Assembly (NCBI RefSeq): GCF_017356015.1
Contig: NZ_JAFIQV010000002.1
Location: 124,001-188,000, forward strand
Reading direction: 5' to 3'
Length of the DNA stretch: 64,000 nucleotides
From: Azospirillum sp. SYSU D00513
GTDB taxonomy: Bacteria > Pseudomonadota > Alphaproteobacteria > Azospirillales > Azospirillaceae
Shown: positions 7,808-15,236 of the stretch, in pieces
How positions within the stretch are numbered: position 1 is the stretch's first letter
Layout of the letters: each line of letters opens with the position of its first letter
Position numbers and translations under genes: made by a program
The notes under the pieces: model-generated
Database searches by the model: none
What the model was told of the DNA's origin: nothing
Seen by the model: only the letters and a program-made list of their open reading frames with translations

Positions 7808-8881
7808 ATGCGCCGCAACACCGCCCGCCTGAGCCTGATCACCGCCGCCCTGTTGACGGTTGCGTCAACCGCCGCCCGCGCCGAGGCTCCGCGGGTCGTG
7901 ACCTCGATCAAGCCGGTGCACTCGCTCGTGTCCGCCGTGATGAAAGGGGTGGGGGAGCCGGTGCTGCTGGTGCGCGGCGCGGCATCCCCGCACACCTATT
8001 CGATGAAGCCGTCCGACGCGAGGGCGTTGGGCAACGCCGCCCTGGTCTTCTGGGTCGGGCCGACGCTCGAGGGCTTCCTGGAAAAGCCGCTCGCGGCCAA
8101 CGCGGGGAAGGCGCGCGCCATCGCCCTTCTGGACCAGCCGGGCATGACGCTGCTCGAAGGCCGCAAGGGCGGCGCCTGGGAACCGCATGATCACGCCGAC
8201 GGGCATCATGGCCATGGCCATGCCCACAAGGAGCACGGGCACAAGGAGCACGCGCACAAGGAACACGCTCATGGGAACCACGGCCACGACGATCATGGGC
8301 ACGACGATCATGGGCACGACGATCATGGGCACGACGATCATGGGCACGACGATCACGACCATGACGCGATGGACACCCACATCTGGCTCGACCCGGACAA
8401 CGCCAAGCGCATCGTGGCGGTGGCCGCCGAGGCGCTGGCGGGCGCCGACCCGGCCAACGCCGCGGCCTACCGCGCCAACGCCGCCGCCGCCGAGGCGCGG
8501 ATCACGGCGCTCGACGCGGAGCTGAAGGAGCTGCTCGCCCCCGTCGCGAAGAAGCCCTTCATCGTCTTCCACGACGCCTACCAGTATTACGAGACGCATT
8601 ACGCGCTGAACGGGGTGGGCGCGATCACCGTCAACCCGGAGCGCCGCCCCTCGGCCAAGCGCCTGACGGAGATCCGCGCGCGCATCACCGAGCTGGGGGC
8701 CGCCTGCGTCTTCGCGGAGCCGCAGTTCGAGCCGGCGCTGGTCAACACCATCGCCGAGGGCACGCCGGCGAAGAAGGGCGTGCTGGACCCCGAAGGTGCG
8801 GATATCCCCGATGGGCCGGACCTCTACCCGGCGCTGATGCGCAACATCGCCACCGCGCTGAAGGGCTGTCTCGGTTCCTAA
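7808..8881 (+). CDS. znuA: Zinc ABC transporter periplasmic binding protein ZnuA
   Basis: The periplasmic zinc-capturing protein of the ZnuABC importer. It has a signal peptide (ending near ARAEA) and the metal-site histidine in SIKPVHSLVSAV. A long His/Asp-rich loop follows (about residues 126-190), then DTHIWLDP and FIVFHDAYQYYETHY, which hold further ligands. The loop is built from two sets of 15-base tandem repeats and is longer than in many homologues. At 357 residues it is large for the family. It is divergent from znuCB and shares the Zur-type operator. Very confident. Confidence 0.96.
   Translation: MRRNTARLSLITAALLTVASTAARAEAPRVVTSIKPVHSLVSAVMKGVGEPVLLVRGAASPHTYSMKPSDARALGNAALVFWVGPTLEGFLEKPLAANAGKARAIALLDQPGMTLLEGRKGGAWEPHDHADGHHGHGHAHKEHGHKEHAHKEHAHGNHGHDDHGHDDHGHDDHGHDDHGHDDHDHDAMDTHIWLDPDNAKRIVAVAAEALAGADPANAAAYRANAAAAEARITALDAELKELLAPVAKKPFIVFHDAYQYYETHYALNGVGAITVNPERRPSAKRLTEIRARITELGAACVFAEPQFEPALVNTIAEGTPAKKGVLDPEGADIPDGPDLYPALMRNIATALKGCLGS
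8225..8269 (+). repeat. Three 15-bp tandem repeats in znuA (His/Lys/Glu loop)
   Basis: Three 15-base units of the type CACAAGGAGCACGSG lie head to tail at 8225-8239, 8240-8254 and 8255-8269. Each encodes H-K-E-H plus a variable residue. They form the first half of the zinc-binding loop of ZnuA. Confidence 0.85.
8282..8356 (+). repeat. Five 15-bp tandem repeats in znuA (GHDDH loop)
   Basis: Five copies of GGGCACGACGATCAT (first and last copy each one base different) run from 8282 to 8356. Each encodes G-H-D-D-H. The near identity of the copies points to recent expansion by slippage. Copy number probably varies between strains. Confidence 0.9.
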
Positions 8882-8948
8882 GCTCGCCCCTTAAGCGCGG
8901 CGCCCGGCTGTGCTAGACCCCTATCCGGCATTTCCAGGGGAGCAAGCC

Positions 8949-9746
8949 ATGAAGATCGGGGTCGTCGGGTGCGCGGGGCGCATGGGTCAGATGCTGGTGC
9001 GCGAGATCGCCGCCACGCCGGGCTGCACGCTGGCCGGCGGCACGGAGCGGGTGGGCGGCCCGGCGCTCGGCCGCGACATCGGCGAGCTGGCCGGGCTCGA
9101 CCCGCTCGGCGTCACGGCCATCGACGACCCGGCGCTCCTCTTCGCGGAGGCCGACGCGGTGATCGACTTCACCAGCCCGGCCGCGACCGAGCGCCACGCG
9201 GCGCTGGCCGCCCAGGCCCAGACGGTGCTGGTCGTCGGCACCACCGGCCTCAACCCGGCGCAGCAGGCCTCTCTCGTCCAGGCGGCCTCCCACACCCCGA
9301 TCATCCAGTCGCCCAACATGTCCGTCGGCGTGAACCTGCTGATGGCGCTGGTCGAGCAGGTGGCCCGCACGCTCGGCGAGGATTACGACATCGACGTGCT
9401 GGAGATGCACCACCGCCACAAGGTGGACGCGCCTTCGGGCACGGCGCTGGGCCTCGGCCACGCCGCGGCGGCCGGCCGTGGGGTCGCGCTGGAGGATGTC
9501 TGGCGCAAGAGCCGCGACGGCCACACCGGCCCCCGTCCGGCCGGCGAGATCGGCTTCGCCACCCTGCGCGGCGGCGACGTGATCGGCGACCACACCGTGA
9601 TGTTCGCGGGCGACGGCGAGCGGATCGAGCTGACGCACAAGGCGTCGGGCCGCGGGATCTACGCCAAGGGCGCCGTGCGCGCCGCTCTTTGGGCCCGCGA
9701 CAAGACGCCGGGCCTCTACAGCATGCGCGACGTGCTGGGGCTGTGA
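8949..9746 (+). CDS. dapB: 4-hydroxy-tetrahydrodipicolinate reductase DapB
   Basis: This enzyme reduces the DapA product to tetrahydrodipicolinate with NAD(P)H, in the lysine and meso-diaminopimelate pathway. It shows the nucleotide-binding start MKIGVVGCAGRMGQ, the substrate-loop motif EMHHRHKVDAPSGTAL and the C-terminal RGIYAKGAVRAALW. The 265-residue form begins at the ATG at 8949 behind a purine-rich ribosome site (GGGGAGCAAG). A longer frame opening 39 bases upstream has no support. Very confident. Confidence 0.97.
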   Translation: MKIGVVGCAGRMGQMLVREIAATPGCTLAGGTERVGGPALGRDIGELAGLDPLGVTAIDDPALLFAEADAVIDFTSPAATERHAALAAQAQTVLVVGTTGLNPAQQASLVQAASHTPIIQSPNMSVGVNLLMALVEQVARTLGEDYDIDVLEMHHRHKVDAPSGTALGLGHAAAAGRGVALEDVWRKSRDGHTGPRPAGEIGFATLRGGDVIGDHTVMFAGDGERIELTHKASGRGIYAKGAVRAALWARDKTPGLYSMRDVLGL

Positions 9747-9785
9747 CGGCGGCGCCCGGGACGTCTCCGCCGACCCACTCCTTTT

Positions 9786-9803
9786 CCGGAAGCTTCCGGT
9801 TTT
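9786..9803 (+). terminator. Short hairpin with T-tract after dapB
   Basis: The perfect palindrome CCGGAAGCTTCCGG at 9786-9799 is followed by TTTT. It can form a 5-bp stem with an AGCT loop, so it is a weak candidate intrinsic terminator for dapB. Confidence 0.4.
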
Positions 9804-9891
9804 CCGCCTCTGGCGCCGTGCACCATATGGCGTGTACCGCCAAAGGGTGGCGCCGCTCCGGGCGTGAACGCTCAACCCATTGAAAATACGG

Positions 9892-10284
9892 ATGGAAAGC
9901 CGCTTGAAGGAGCTGCGGATCACGGTCGGGAAGGGCGCCCCGGAGGAGGAGACGGGACCCACTCCCCCTGCCTTGCAGGGGGAGACAGTGCCCCAGCCGG
10001 AGGAGACGGTCGGAGCCGGATCCCCGATAGCCGTCGCGGATCGGGCCATCGCCGATTGGGACACGCTGGCGCGGACGCTGACGGGGCGGCGGCTGGACCT
10101 GCTCCGCCATCTGCGGCGCCATCCGGCGGCGAGCGTGCGGGCGCTCGCGGCGGCGCTCGGCCGCGACTACAGCAACGTCCACGCCGACGTGCGGCTGCTT
10201 GCGGAGGCCGGCCTGATCGCGCGCGGCGCGGACGGCGGGCTGCGCGTCGAGCATGACGCCATCCAGCTGCGGATCGCGCTCTGA
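9892..10284 (+). CDS. MarR-like/HVO_A0114-type winged-helix protein
   Basis: A 130-residue protein whose C-terminal 80 residues form a winged helix: WDTLARTLTGRRLDLLRHLRRHPAASVRALAAALGRDYSNVHADVRLLAEAGLIAR. This resembles the small HVO_A0114-type regulators, which often sit beside a toxin-like partner. I see no partner here: dapB lies upstream and the Ada-like gene is convergent. The start is uncertain: ATG at 9892, or TTG at 9880. Neither has a good ribosome site. It overlaps a region of inverted repeats that may be its own operator. Confidence 0.65.
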   Translation: MESRLKELRITVGKGAPEEETGPTPPALQGETVPQPEETVGAGSPIAVADRAIADWDTLARTLTGRRLDLLRHLRRHPAASVRALAAALGRDYSNVHADVRLLAEAGLIARGADGGLRVEHDAIQLRIAL

Positions 10285-10302
10285 CCGGGGGAGCTGGCCG
10301 CC

Positions 10303-11223
10303 CTACGCCTCCTCGCCCAGGGCGCGGCCCTGTTCCCAGGCGAGCAGGGCGCGCTTGCGCGGCACGCCGTAGCGGTAGTTGTGGATGATGCCCGATTTCT
10401 GGATGACCCGGTGGCAGGGGATCAGCACGCAGACCGGGTTGCGCCCCACCGCCGCCCCCACCGCCCGCGAGGCGGTCGGCTGCCCGACGGCGCGCGCGAC
10501 GTCCTCGTAGGAGACGACGGCGCCCGGCGGGATGCGCATCAGCGCCTCCCACACCTTGATCTGGAAGTTGGTCCCCTTCAGGAACAGGCGCAGCGGCTCC
10601 CCGGGCTCGCCGCTGCGCCAGCCGAAGGCGCGGGCCGCCGCCTCGCCGGTCGCGGCGGGATCCTCCTCCAGCCGGGCGGCGGGCCAGGCCTGTGCCATCT
10701 CTTCGAGCGCGGCGGCCCGCTTCGCCTCCTCCGCCTCGTCACCGTCCAGGAAGCTCAGCCAGCAGACGCCGCGTCCGGTGGCGCCGATCAGCGCCGTGCC
10801 GAAGGGGCTGCCGTGCAGGCCCCAGCGGATGGTGATCCCGCCGCCCGCCGCCTTGTAGGCGCCGGGGGTCATGGCCTCGCAGGCGACGAACAGGTCGTGC
10901 AGCCGCGACGGGCCGGACAGGCCGACGTCGAGCGCCACGTCCAGCACGCTGCGGCTTTCCGCGAGCAGCCGCTTGGCGGTGTCGAGTGTCAGGAACTGGA
11001 TGAAGCGCTTGGGGCTGATGCCGGTCCAGCGGGTGAAGAGGCGCTGGAAATGGAAGGGGCTGAGCCCGGCCATCTCCGCCAGTTCCTCCAGCGAGGGCTG
11101 GTCCTGCCAGTTGCGCACGAGATGGTCGATGGCGGCGGCGATGGCGCGGTGATGCTGCGCGTCGCCGGACGGGCCGGCCGGAGCTTCGAGGGCGAGGCCC
11201 GTAGCGGGAATGGGGGACGGCAT
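10303..11223 (-). CDS. Ada-like AraC regulator with O6-alkylguanine transferase
   Basis: A 306-residue two-domain protein. Residues about 30-130 form an AraC-type DNA-binding domain (LEELAEMAGLSPFHFQRLFTRWTGISPKRFIQFL). The C-terminal half is an O6-methylguanine-DNA methyltransferase with the acceptor-cysteine motif VLIPCHRVIQKSG and NPVC just before it. The N-terminal zinc/phosphotriester domain of E. coli Ada is absent. It would remove alkyl groups from guanine and may regulate its own expression. It is monocistronic. Confidence 0.9.
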   Translation of the reverse strand: MPSPIPATGLALEAPAGPSGDAQHHRAIAAAIDHLVRNWQDQPSLEELAEMAGLSPFHFQRLFTRWTGISPKRFIQFLTLDTAKRLLAESRSVLDVALDVGLSGPSRLHDLFVACEAMTPGAYKAAGGGITIRWGLHGSPFGTALIGATGRGVCWLSFLDGDEAEEAKRAAALEEMAQAWPAARLEEDPAATGEAAARAFGWRSGEPGEPLRLFLKGTNFQIKVWEALMRIPPGAVVSYEDVARAVGQPTASRAVGAAVGRNPVCVLIPCHRVIQKSGIIHNYRYGVPRKRALLAWEQGRALGEEA

Positions 11224-11315
11224 GGCGGGCTGTCCTGCTGACCGTGGAACCGGCCCCGAGGATGCTGTGCCAAGCGGCGGGGGCCAACCCGATTCTTGCG
11301 CCCCGCCGTGGCCTG

Positions 11316-11371
11316 CGGATCCGGGCAGCGGCGGAAGCCGGCACTCACCGGCTGGCGGCTGCCCGGATCCG
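11316..11371 (-). terminator. Large hairpin downstream of the GH12-like gene
   Basis: A perfect 14-bp inverted repeat (CGGATCCGGGCAGC at 11316-11329 and its complement at 11358-11371) encloses a second stem, GCCGG/CCGGC. It lies just past the stop codon of the minus-strand glucanase-like gene and probably ends its transcript. There is no long T-run. Confidence 0.55.
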
Positions 11372-11393
11372 GAGGCTTACCAGGTCCGGCTGT

Positions 11394-12194
11394 CTACCAG
11401 GTCCAAGTGTCGACCGGAGCGTCGGAGATGCCGTTCGTGGACAGGTTCACGGCAAGCTCGCCCAGAGTGAGCGAGCTGGCGCCGTGCGTGATCTCGGCGC
11501 CGAGCTGGACGCCCGAGATCCAGTCCTCACCGTTGATGATGCCCGCGGATTCCAGTTCATTCACGATGCTGCCCAGGTCCAGCTGGCCGGAGTGGATGTC
11601 CGCGTCGTATTGGACCGCCGTGTAGTCCCAGCCGCGGCCGACGCTGTTGCGTTCCTCCGGTTCATGGAAGATCCGGGCCGAACCGAGATCGTCGCTGTGG
11701 GTGCCGACGACCTCGCCGTCCGGGTCGAACCAGCCCGTATGGACCCACACCATGACCTCGTCCTGGATGTTCTGGCCGACAGCGTTGGGGTCGGGCTTGG
11801 TCCAGAGGGAGAAGGCGACGTTGTGGCTTTCCGGGTTCGCGCCGAGGTCGAAGTCGAAATCGACCGTCAGATCCTTCACGTCCTTGACCTGGACCGGGAA
11901 TTCCTCGTGCGTGGTGTCGAAATCCTCCCAGGTGTCGCGGCCGGCCGTGAGGGTCGGGTAGGACAGCACGGGGAACTCGGCCCACGGGTTCTCCCACCAC
12001 CTCTCGCTGGACGGGTCCCCATCCGGGAAGTCCCATTTCATCGTGGTGCCGGAGACGTCCTTTAAATCCGGAACCGTGATCGACTGCGTGTAATCCTCCC
12101 CGTTCTGCATGTTCCATGCGTTCCACACGTTGTTGTGCGCAACGAAGTCTTCCATGCGGATTTCATCATCGATACCGGTGATCGTCTGGGCCAT
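11394..12194 (-). CDS. Glycoside hydrolase family 12-like protein
   Basis: A 266-residue protein resembling GH12 endo-beta-1,4-glucanases and xyloglucanases. Family features in order: NNVWNAWNMQNG near residue 21, a YPTLTAG strand, DEVMVWV with a candidate nucleophile Glu146, and GAEITHGASSLTLGEL with a candidate acid/base Glu234. Unlike typical secreted GH12 enzymes it has no signal peptide: the first residues are MAQTITGIDDEIRMED. It has no carbohydrate-binding module and no obvious type I secretion repeats. Base composition is less GC-biased than in its neighbours. It stands alone, so acquisition by transfer is plausible. Activity is not proven. Confidence 0.72.
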   Translation of the reverse strand: MAQTITGIDDEIRMEDFVAHNNVWNAWNMQNGEDYTQSITVPDLKDVSGTTMKWDFPDGDPSSERWWENPWAEFPVLSYPTLTAGRDTWEDFDTTHEEFPVQVKDVKDLTVDFDFDLGANPESHNVAFSLWTKPDPNAVGQNIQDEVMVWVHTGWFDPDGEVVGTHSDDLGSARIFHEPEERNSVGRGWDYTAVQYDADIHSGQLDLGSIVNELESAGIINGEDWISGVQLGAEITHGASSLTLGELAVNLSTNGISDAPVDTWTW

Positions 12195-12595
12195 TTTCTT
12201 CCCTAGCGGTAATCAAGCCGTATGGCGGCGGCACTTCTACACCAGGGAGGAAATCGGATCTTTGCCTCGGTCGGGGTGCGCTACTCCCTAGGATGAGCTA
12301 TCGATGGGTCGGATTACGGGAGCTGGATTAACCCCCCGGTTTGTACCACCACCCCTGGGATGGAGGCCGGCCGCCGTGCCCGACGCCTTGGAAACCATGG
12401 CTTTCCGGCCTTGGGAGCGCGCGCCGGGGGCCGTCGGGGTGAGCTGTACCTCGGCACAGGCGCCGGGAGGCCCCCTGCTCAACGTCATAGAGGCGGCGGT
12501 TCGGAAGGGTAGGGGAGCGTCCGGCGCGGGAGCCGGAAAAGCCGTTTCCGGCGTTCCTCCGGGGAACCGGCGGCGTTCACGCCTGTTCTTGGGGC
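12195..12595. other. Intergenic region upstream of GH12-like gene
   Basis: About 400 bases without a supportable gene. The open frames crossing it have no family resemblance and are shadowed by the yqaE-like gene downstream. The part near 12200-12350 is less GC-rich and contains TAACCCCCCGG and CCCTAGGATGAG elements. These may be the promoter region of the GH12-like gene, but I cannot assign a sigma factor. Confidence 0.4.
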
Positions 12596-12757
12596 ATGGA
12601 CATCATACGCATCATCCTGGCGCTGCTCCTCCCACCGGTCGGCGTCTTTCTGCAGGTGGGCTTCGGCGCGCAGTTCTGGATCAACGTGATCCTGACGATC
12701 CTCGGCTATATACCGGGCATCATCCATGCCCTGTATGTGATCGTGAAGTACCGCTGA
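12596..12757 (+). CDS. YqaE/Pmp3-family small membrane protein
   Basis: A 53-residue, very hydrophobic protein of the Pmp3 (UPF0057) family. It has two membrane helices: IIRIILALLLPPVGVFLQVG and FWINVILTILGYIPGIIHALYVI. The double-proline turn LLPPVGV and the GYIPGIIHA motif are diagnostic. Family members are induced by salt, cold or envelope stress and influence membrane potential. The ATG at 12596 follows a short G-rich ribosome site. A hairpin terminator lies 125 bases downstream. It is monocistronic. Confidence 0.88.
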   Translation: MDIIRIILALLLPPVGVFLQVGFGAQFWINVILTILGYIPGIIHALYVIVKYR

Positions 12758-12881
12758 CCGCGGAAGGCCGCCGGGCGTGAAACCACGCCGACGGACGGCG
12801 TCCGGCCCGGCCGTTCCGCTTCGAAATGCGGCGCTTCACGTGAAACAGCGCACGGCGGACAGCATGGGCGGACGGCACGCG

Positions 12882-12902
12882 AAGGGGCGCGCCGCCCCTT
12901 TT
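12882..12902 (+). terminator. Hairpin terminator after yqaE-like gene
   Basis: AAGGGGCG and CGCCCCTT form an 8-bp stem around a 3-base loop, followed by a short T-tract. It lies between the convergent yqaE-like and DUF2244 genes. Confidence 0.55.
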
Positions 12903-12929
12903 CCGCATCGGTTTTTTCCGCATCGGTTT
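12901..12929. repeat. Two direct copies of a 14-bp repeat
   Basis: TTCCGCATCGGTTT occurs at 12901-12914 and again at 12916-12929, downstream of both flanking genes. It is probably a slippage product; no function is evident. Confidence 0.6.
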
Positions 12930-12950
12930 ACCGGCCGGCCAGAAACCCTC

Positions 12951-13469
12951 TCAGGCCGTCGCGCCGGGGCCGCCCCGCCAGTCGGCGAGGGCGCCCTTCA
13001 GCGCCTTGGCGAAATCCGCCCGCTCGTCCGGCGACAGGAAGGACCCGACCACCAGCGACTGGCCGTGCGAGGACAGCACGACCTGGCTCTCGTGGCGCGC
13101 CGGCTCGTCCATGGAGACGCGCAGCCAGAAGGGCTGGAAGCTCCAGCGCCGTTCCGGACGCTTCCAGGCGACACGCTGGACCGTCAGCTCCGTCTCGGTC
13201 AGCTGAACCCGCTCGTACAGCCGGGCGGCGCGGTAGTTGACGCGGAAGGCCAGCCAGAGCGCCAGTATGTCCATGCCGCAGAAGGCCAGGATCGGCCAGG
13301 CGCCCTGCGCCAGGAAGATGCCCCCGACCATCAGATTGATGAGGATCACCACCCCCATCAGGATGCGGAAGCCCCTGGCGCTCAGGCTGCGGTGCGGGTG
13401 CAGCACCGCGTCGAACAGGACGGGGGCGGGCGGCTGGTCCGCGGTGCGGGATGTGTCCTCAGCGGCCAT
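12951..13469 (-). CDS. DUF2244 membrane protein
   Basis: A 172-residue DUF2244 protein. Two closely spaced membrane helices (GFRILMGVVILINLMVGGIFLA and WPILAFCGMDILALWLAFRVNY) are followed by a soluble beta-rich part containing RVAWKRPERRWSFQPFWLRV and LSSHGQSLVVGSFLSPDERADFAKALK. The function is unknown. The start is the ATG at 13469; the frame opens 15 codons earlier without support. It is divergent from nth, a common pairing in alphaproteobacteria. Confidence 0.85.
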   Translation of the reverse strand: MAAEDTSRTADQPPAPVLFDAVLHPHRSLSARGFRILMGVVILINLMVGGIFLAQGAWPILAFCGMDILALWLAFRVNYRAARLYERVQLTETELTVQRVAWKRPERRWSFQPFWLRVSMDEPARHESQVVLSSHGQSLVVGSFLSPDERADFAKALKGALADWRGGPGATA

Positions 13470-13573
13470 GCGAAGCGCTCCGGATGGGGGTAGCCGATGT
13501 GCGGGCGGAATCATCGCCGGGAAAGATCGTGACGCTTGGACAGGCCCGCAAGCCGAGTTTAAAGTCCGCGCCC

Positions 13574-14227
13574 ATGAAGCCCGCCGCCGTCGAAGAATTC
13601 TTCCGCCGCCTCAGCCTCGCCAACCCGGAGCCCCGGAGCGAGCTGGAGTATGTGAACCCCTACACGCTGCTGGTGGCCGTGGTGCTGTCGGCTCAGGCGA
13701 CCGACATCGGTGTCAACAAGGCCACGGGTCCGCTGTTCCGCACCGTCACCACGCCCGAAGCGATGGTGGCGCTGGGCGAGGAGGGCCTGCGCGGCTACAT
13801 CAAGACCATCGGCCTCTTCAACACCAAGGCCAAGAACGTCATCCGCCTGTCGGAGATCCTGATCGCCGAGCATGGCGGCGAGGTGCCGCGCGACCGCGAG
13901 GCGCTGGAGACGCTGCCGGGCGTCGGGCGCAAGACGGCCAACGTCGTCCTCAACGTCGCCTTCGGGGAGGAGACGATCGCGGTGGACACCCACATCTTCC
14001 GCGTCGGCAACCGCACCGGCCTGGCGCCCGGCAAGACGCCGGACGCGGTGGAGCAGAAGCTGCTGAAGGCCGTTCCGGCCCACTATCGCCGCCACGCCCA
14101 CCACTGGCTGATCCTGCACGGCCGCTACGTCTGCAAGGCCCGCAAGCCCGATTGCCCGGCCTGCCCGGTGCGCGACCTCTGCGCCTTCAAGGAGAAGACC
14201 CCGCCGGGCGCCGCCCTGCCGGCCTGA
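13574..14227 (+). CDS. nth: Endonuclease III (Nth)
   Basis: A DNA glycosylase/AP lyase that removes oxidised pyrimidines in base-excision repair. The helix-hairpin-helix LPGVGRKTANVVLN carries the catalytic lysine, and VDTHIFRVGNR carries the catalytic aspartate. A [4Fe-4S] cluster is ligated by four cysteines in C-K-A-R-K-P-D-C-P-A-C-P-V-R-D-L-C near the end. The product is 217 residues from the ATG at 13574. The frame extends 41 codons upstream, but that part overlaps the divergent gene's promoter and is not conserved. Very confident. Confidence 0.96.
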   Translation: MKPAAVEEFFRRLSLANPEPRSELEYVNPYTLLVAVVLSAQATDIGVNKATGPLFRTVTTPEAMVALGEEGLRGYIKTIGLFNTKAKNVIRLSEILIAEHGGEVPRDREALETLPGVGRKTANVVLNVAFGEETIAVDTHIFRVGNRTGLAPGKTPDAVEQKLLKAVPAHYRRHAHHWLILHGRYVCKARKPDCPACPVRDLCAFKEKTPPGAALPA

Positions 14228-14274
14228 CCCCGTTTCCGGCTCCGCCGGAGAGAATACCGAGGCGCGGAAACGAC

Positions 14275-14310
14275 AAAGCCCGGCGCGGCTGGTGGCCGCG
14301 GCCGGGCTTT
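14275..14310. terminator. Bidirectional terminator between nth and bactofilin
   Basis: AAAGCCCGGC at 14275-14284 and GCCGGGCTTT at 14301-14310 form a 10-bp stem that ends in T-tracts on both strands. It serves the two convergent genes. Confidence 0.8.
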
Positions 14311-14356
14311 CCCGTCGAAAAGGCTCTCCTTCGGGGAGCCGCCCTGGAGAGCCGCC

Positions 14357-15136
14357 TTACTCGCCGGCCGACGCGAACTGCGTCTGGACAGGGGCCGGGG
14401 CGGCCGCCGGAGCGGGTGCCGCCGGGGCGGTCTTGGCGGCGCCGATCGTCTGGACGTCGCCGCTCAGCTGGCCGCCGGCCTCGACCGCCAGCTCGCCGTA
14501 GCGGATCGAGCCGGTGATCTTGCCGGTCGAGCGGACGCGCAGCCGGCCGCGAACGCTGATGTCGCCTTCGAAGCGGCCGGCGATGTCGGCCTCCTCGATC
14601 TCGACCGAGCCCTTGAAGAGGCCGGTCTCGGCGATCTCGATGGAACGGCCCTCGCGCAGCTTGGCCTCGACGGTGCCCTCGACGACCAGCACGTCGCAGG
14701 AGCCGATCTCGCCGGCGAGCGAGATGTCGCGGCCGACGATCAGGCGGCGCTGGTCGTTCGACAGCGGGGCCGCGGGCGCCGGCGCCGGTGCTGCCTGGGT
14801 GGCGGGGGCGGGAGCCGCGGCCGGAGCGCCGAAGCCCGGGCGGGCGCCCGGCATGTCGACCACGCGGCGCGGGACGTCGGTCTTGGCGCCCGAAGGCGCG
14901 GAGGCCGGCATGGCGCCGGCGGCGGGCTGGCCCATGGGCGGCTTCGGAGTGCTGGTGTTCATCTCGGGTCCCTTGTCGGAAGTCGGCGGGAGCGGGGTCG
15001 ATGCCGCGGACGGAGCTGCCGACAGGGCCGACGGAGGCGCGGGCCGCGAGGCCGGCGCCGCCACGGGCTGGGCGGCGGGAGCGGCGCTTTCCGGCTTGGG
15101 CGCACCGGCGGGCGGATTCTTTCGTCCGAACAGCAT
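14357..15136 (-). CDS. Bactofilin-family cytoskeletal protein
   Basis: A 259-residue bactofilin. The central region (about residues 140-240) is a right-handed beta-helix of short repeats: LIVGRDISLAGEIGSCDVLVVEGTVEAKL, then turns of the type GSVEIEEADIAGRFEGDISVRGRLRV. Bactofilins polymerise without nucleotide and act as scaffolds for cell shape, stalks or polar proteins. The N-terminal 130 residues are Ala/Pro rich and disordered, longer than in many family members. It starts at the ATG at 15136 (MLFGRKNPP). A promoter-like sequence lies just upstream. Confidence 0.9.
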   Translation of the reverse strand: MLFGRKNPPAGAPKPESAAPAAQPVAAPASRPAPPSALSAAPSAASTPLPPTSDKGPEMNTSTPKPPMGQPAAGAMPASAPSGAKTDVPRRVVDMPGARPGFGAPAAAPAPATQAAPAPAPAAPLSNDQRRLIVGRDISLAGEIGSCDVLVVEGTVEAKLREGRSIEIAETGLFKGSVEIEEADIAGRFEGDISVRGRLRVRSTGKITGSIRYGELAVEAGGQLSGDVQTIGAAKTAPAAPAPAAAPAPVQTQFASAGE

Positions 15137-15151
15137 GAACCTAGTTCCCCA

Positions 15152-15180
15152 AATCAATTCAGATCAGAACAAAGCGTCAA
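15152..15180 (-). promoter_or_regulatory. Putative promoter of the bactofilin gene
   Basis: Reading on the minus strand, TTGACG (15180-15175) is followed after 17 bases by TTGATT (15157-15152), about 15 bases before the start codon. The -35 match is good and the -10 is weak. Confidence 0.4.
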
Positions 15181-15236
15181 GGCGGCTGCGGATGAGGGGC
15201 CAGGACAGGAAGCCCGTCCCTTGCGGGTTAACACGC

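Larger units (their letters stand above)
944..7868. repeat. Dispersed TTGACGCA(A) short motif cluster
   Basis: The octamer TGACGCAA or its complement TTGCGTCA occurs at 944, 1218, 1497, 1873, 4763, 5343, 5816 and 7860. Related TTGACGCA copies lie at 1633, 2283 and 5830. Reading the other 56 kb by eye I found only one further octamer, at 63931. Copies fall on both strands, inside genes in different reading frames (for example as RDA, LRH, VDA and LTH codons) and between genes. They are therefore not explained by one protein repeat. A 16-mer at 1873-1888 reappears as its exact reverse complement at 7853-7868. The function is unknown. Confidence 0.55.

Noticed and set aside
8225..8356. Regular repeats resembling a CRISPR array
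   Set aside because: The units are 15 bases with no spacers and encode the in-frame His/Asp loop of ZnuA.
12304..12780. 158-codon frame over the yqaE-like gene
   Set aside because: No family match; the 53-codon frame in another phase has clear Pmp3 motifs and a ribosome site.
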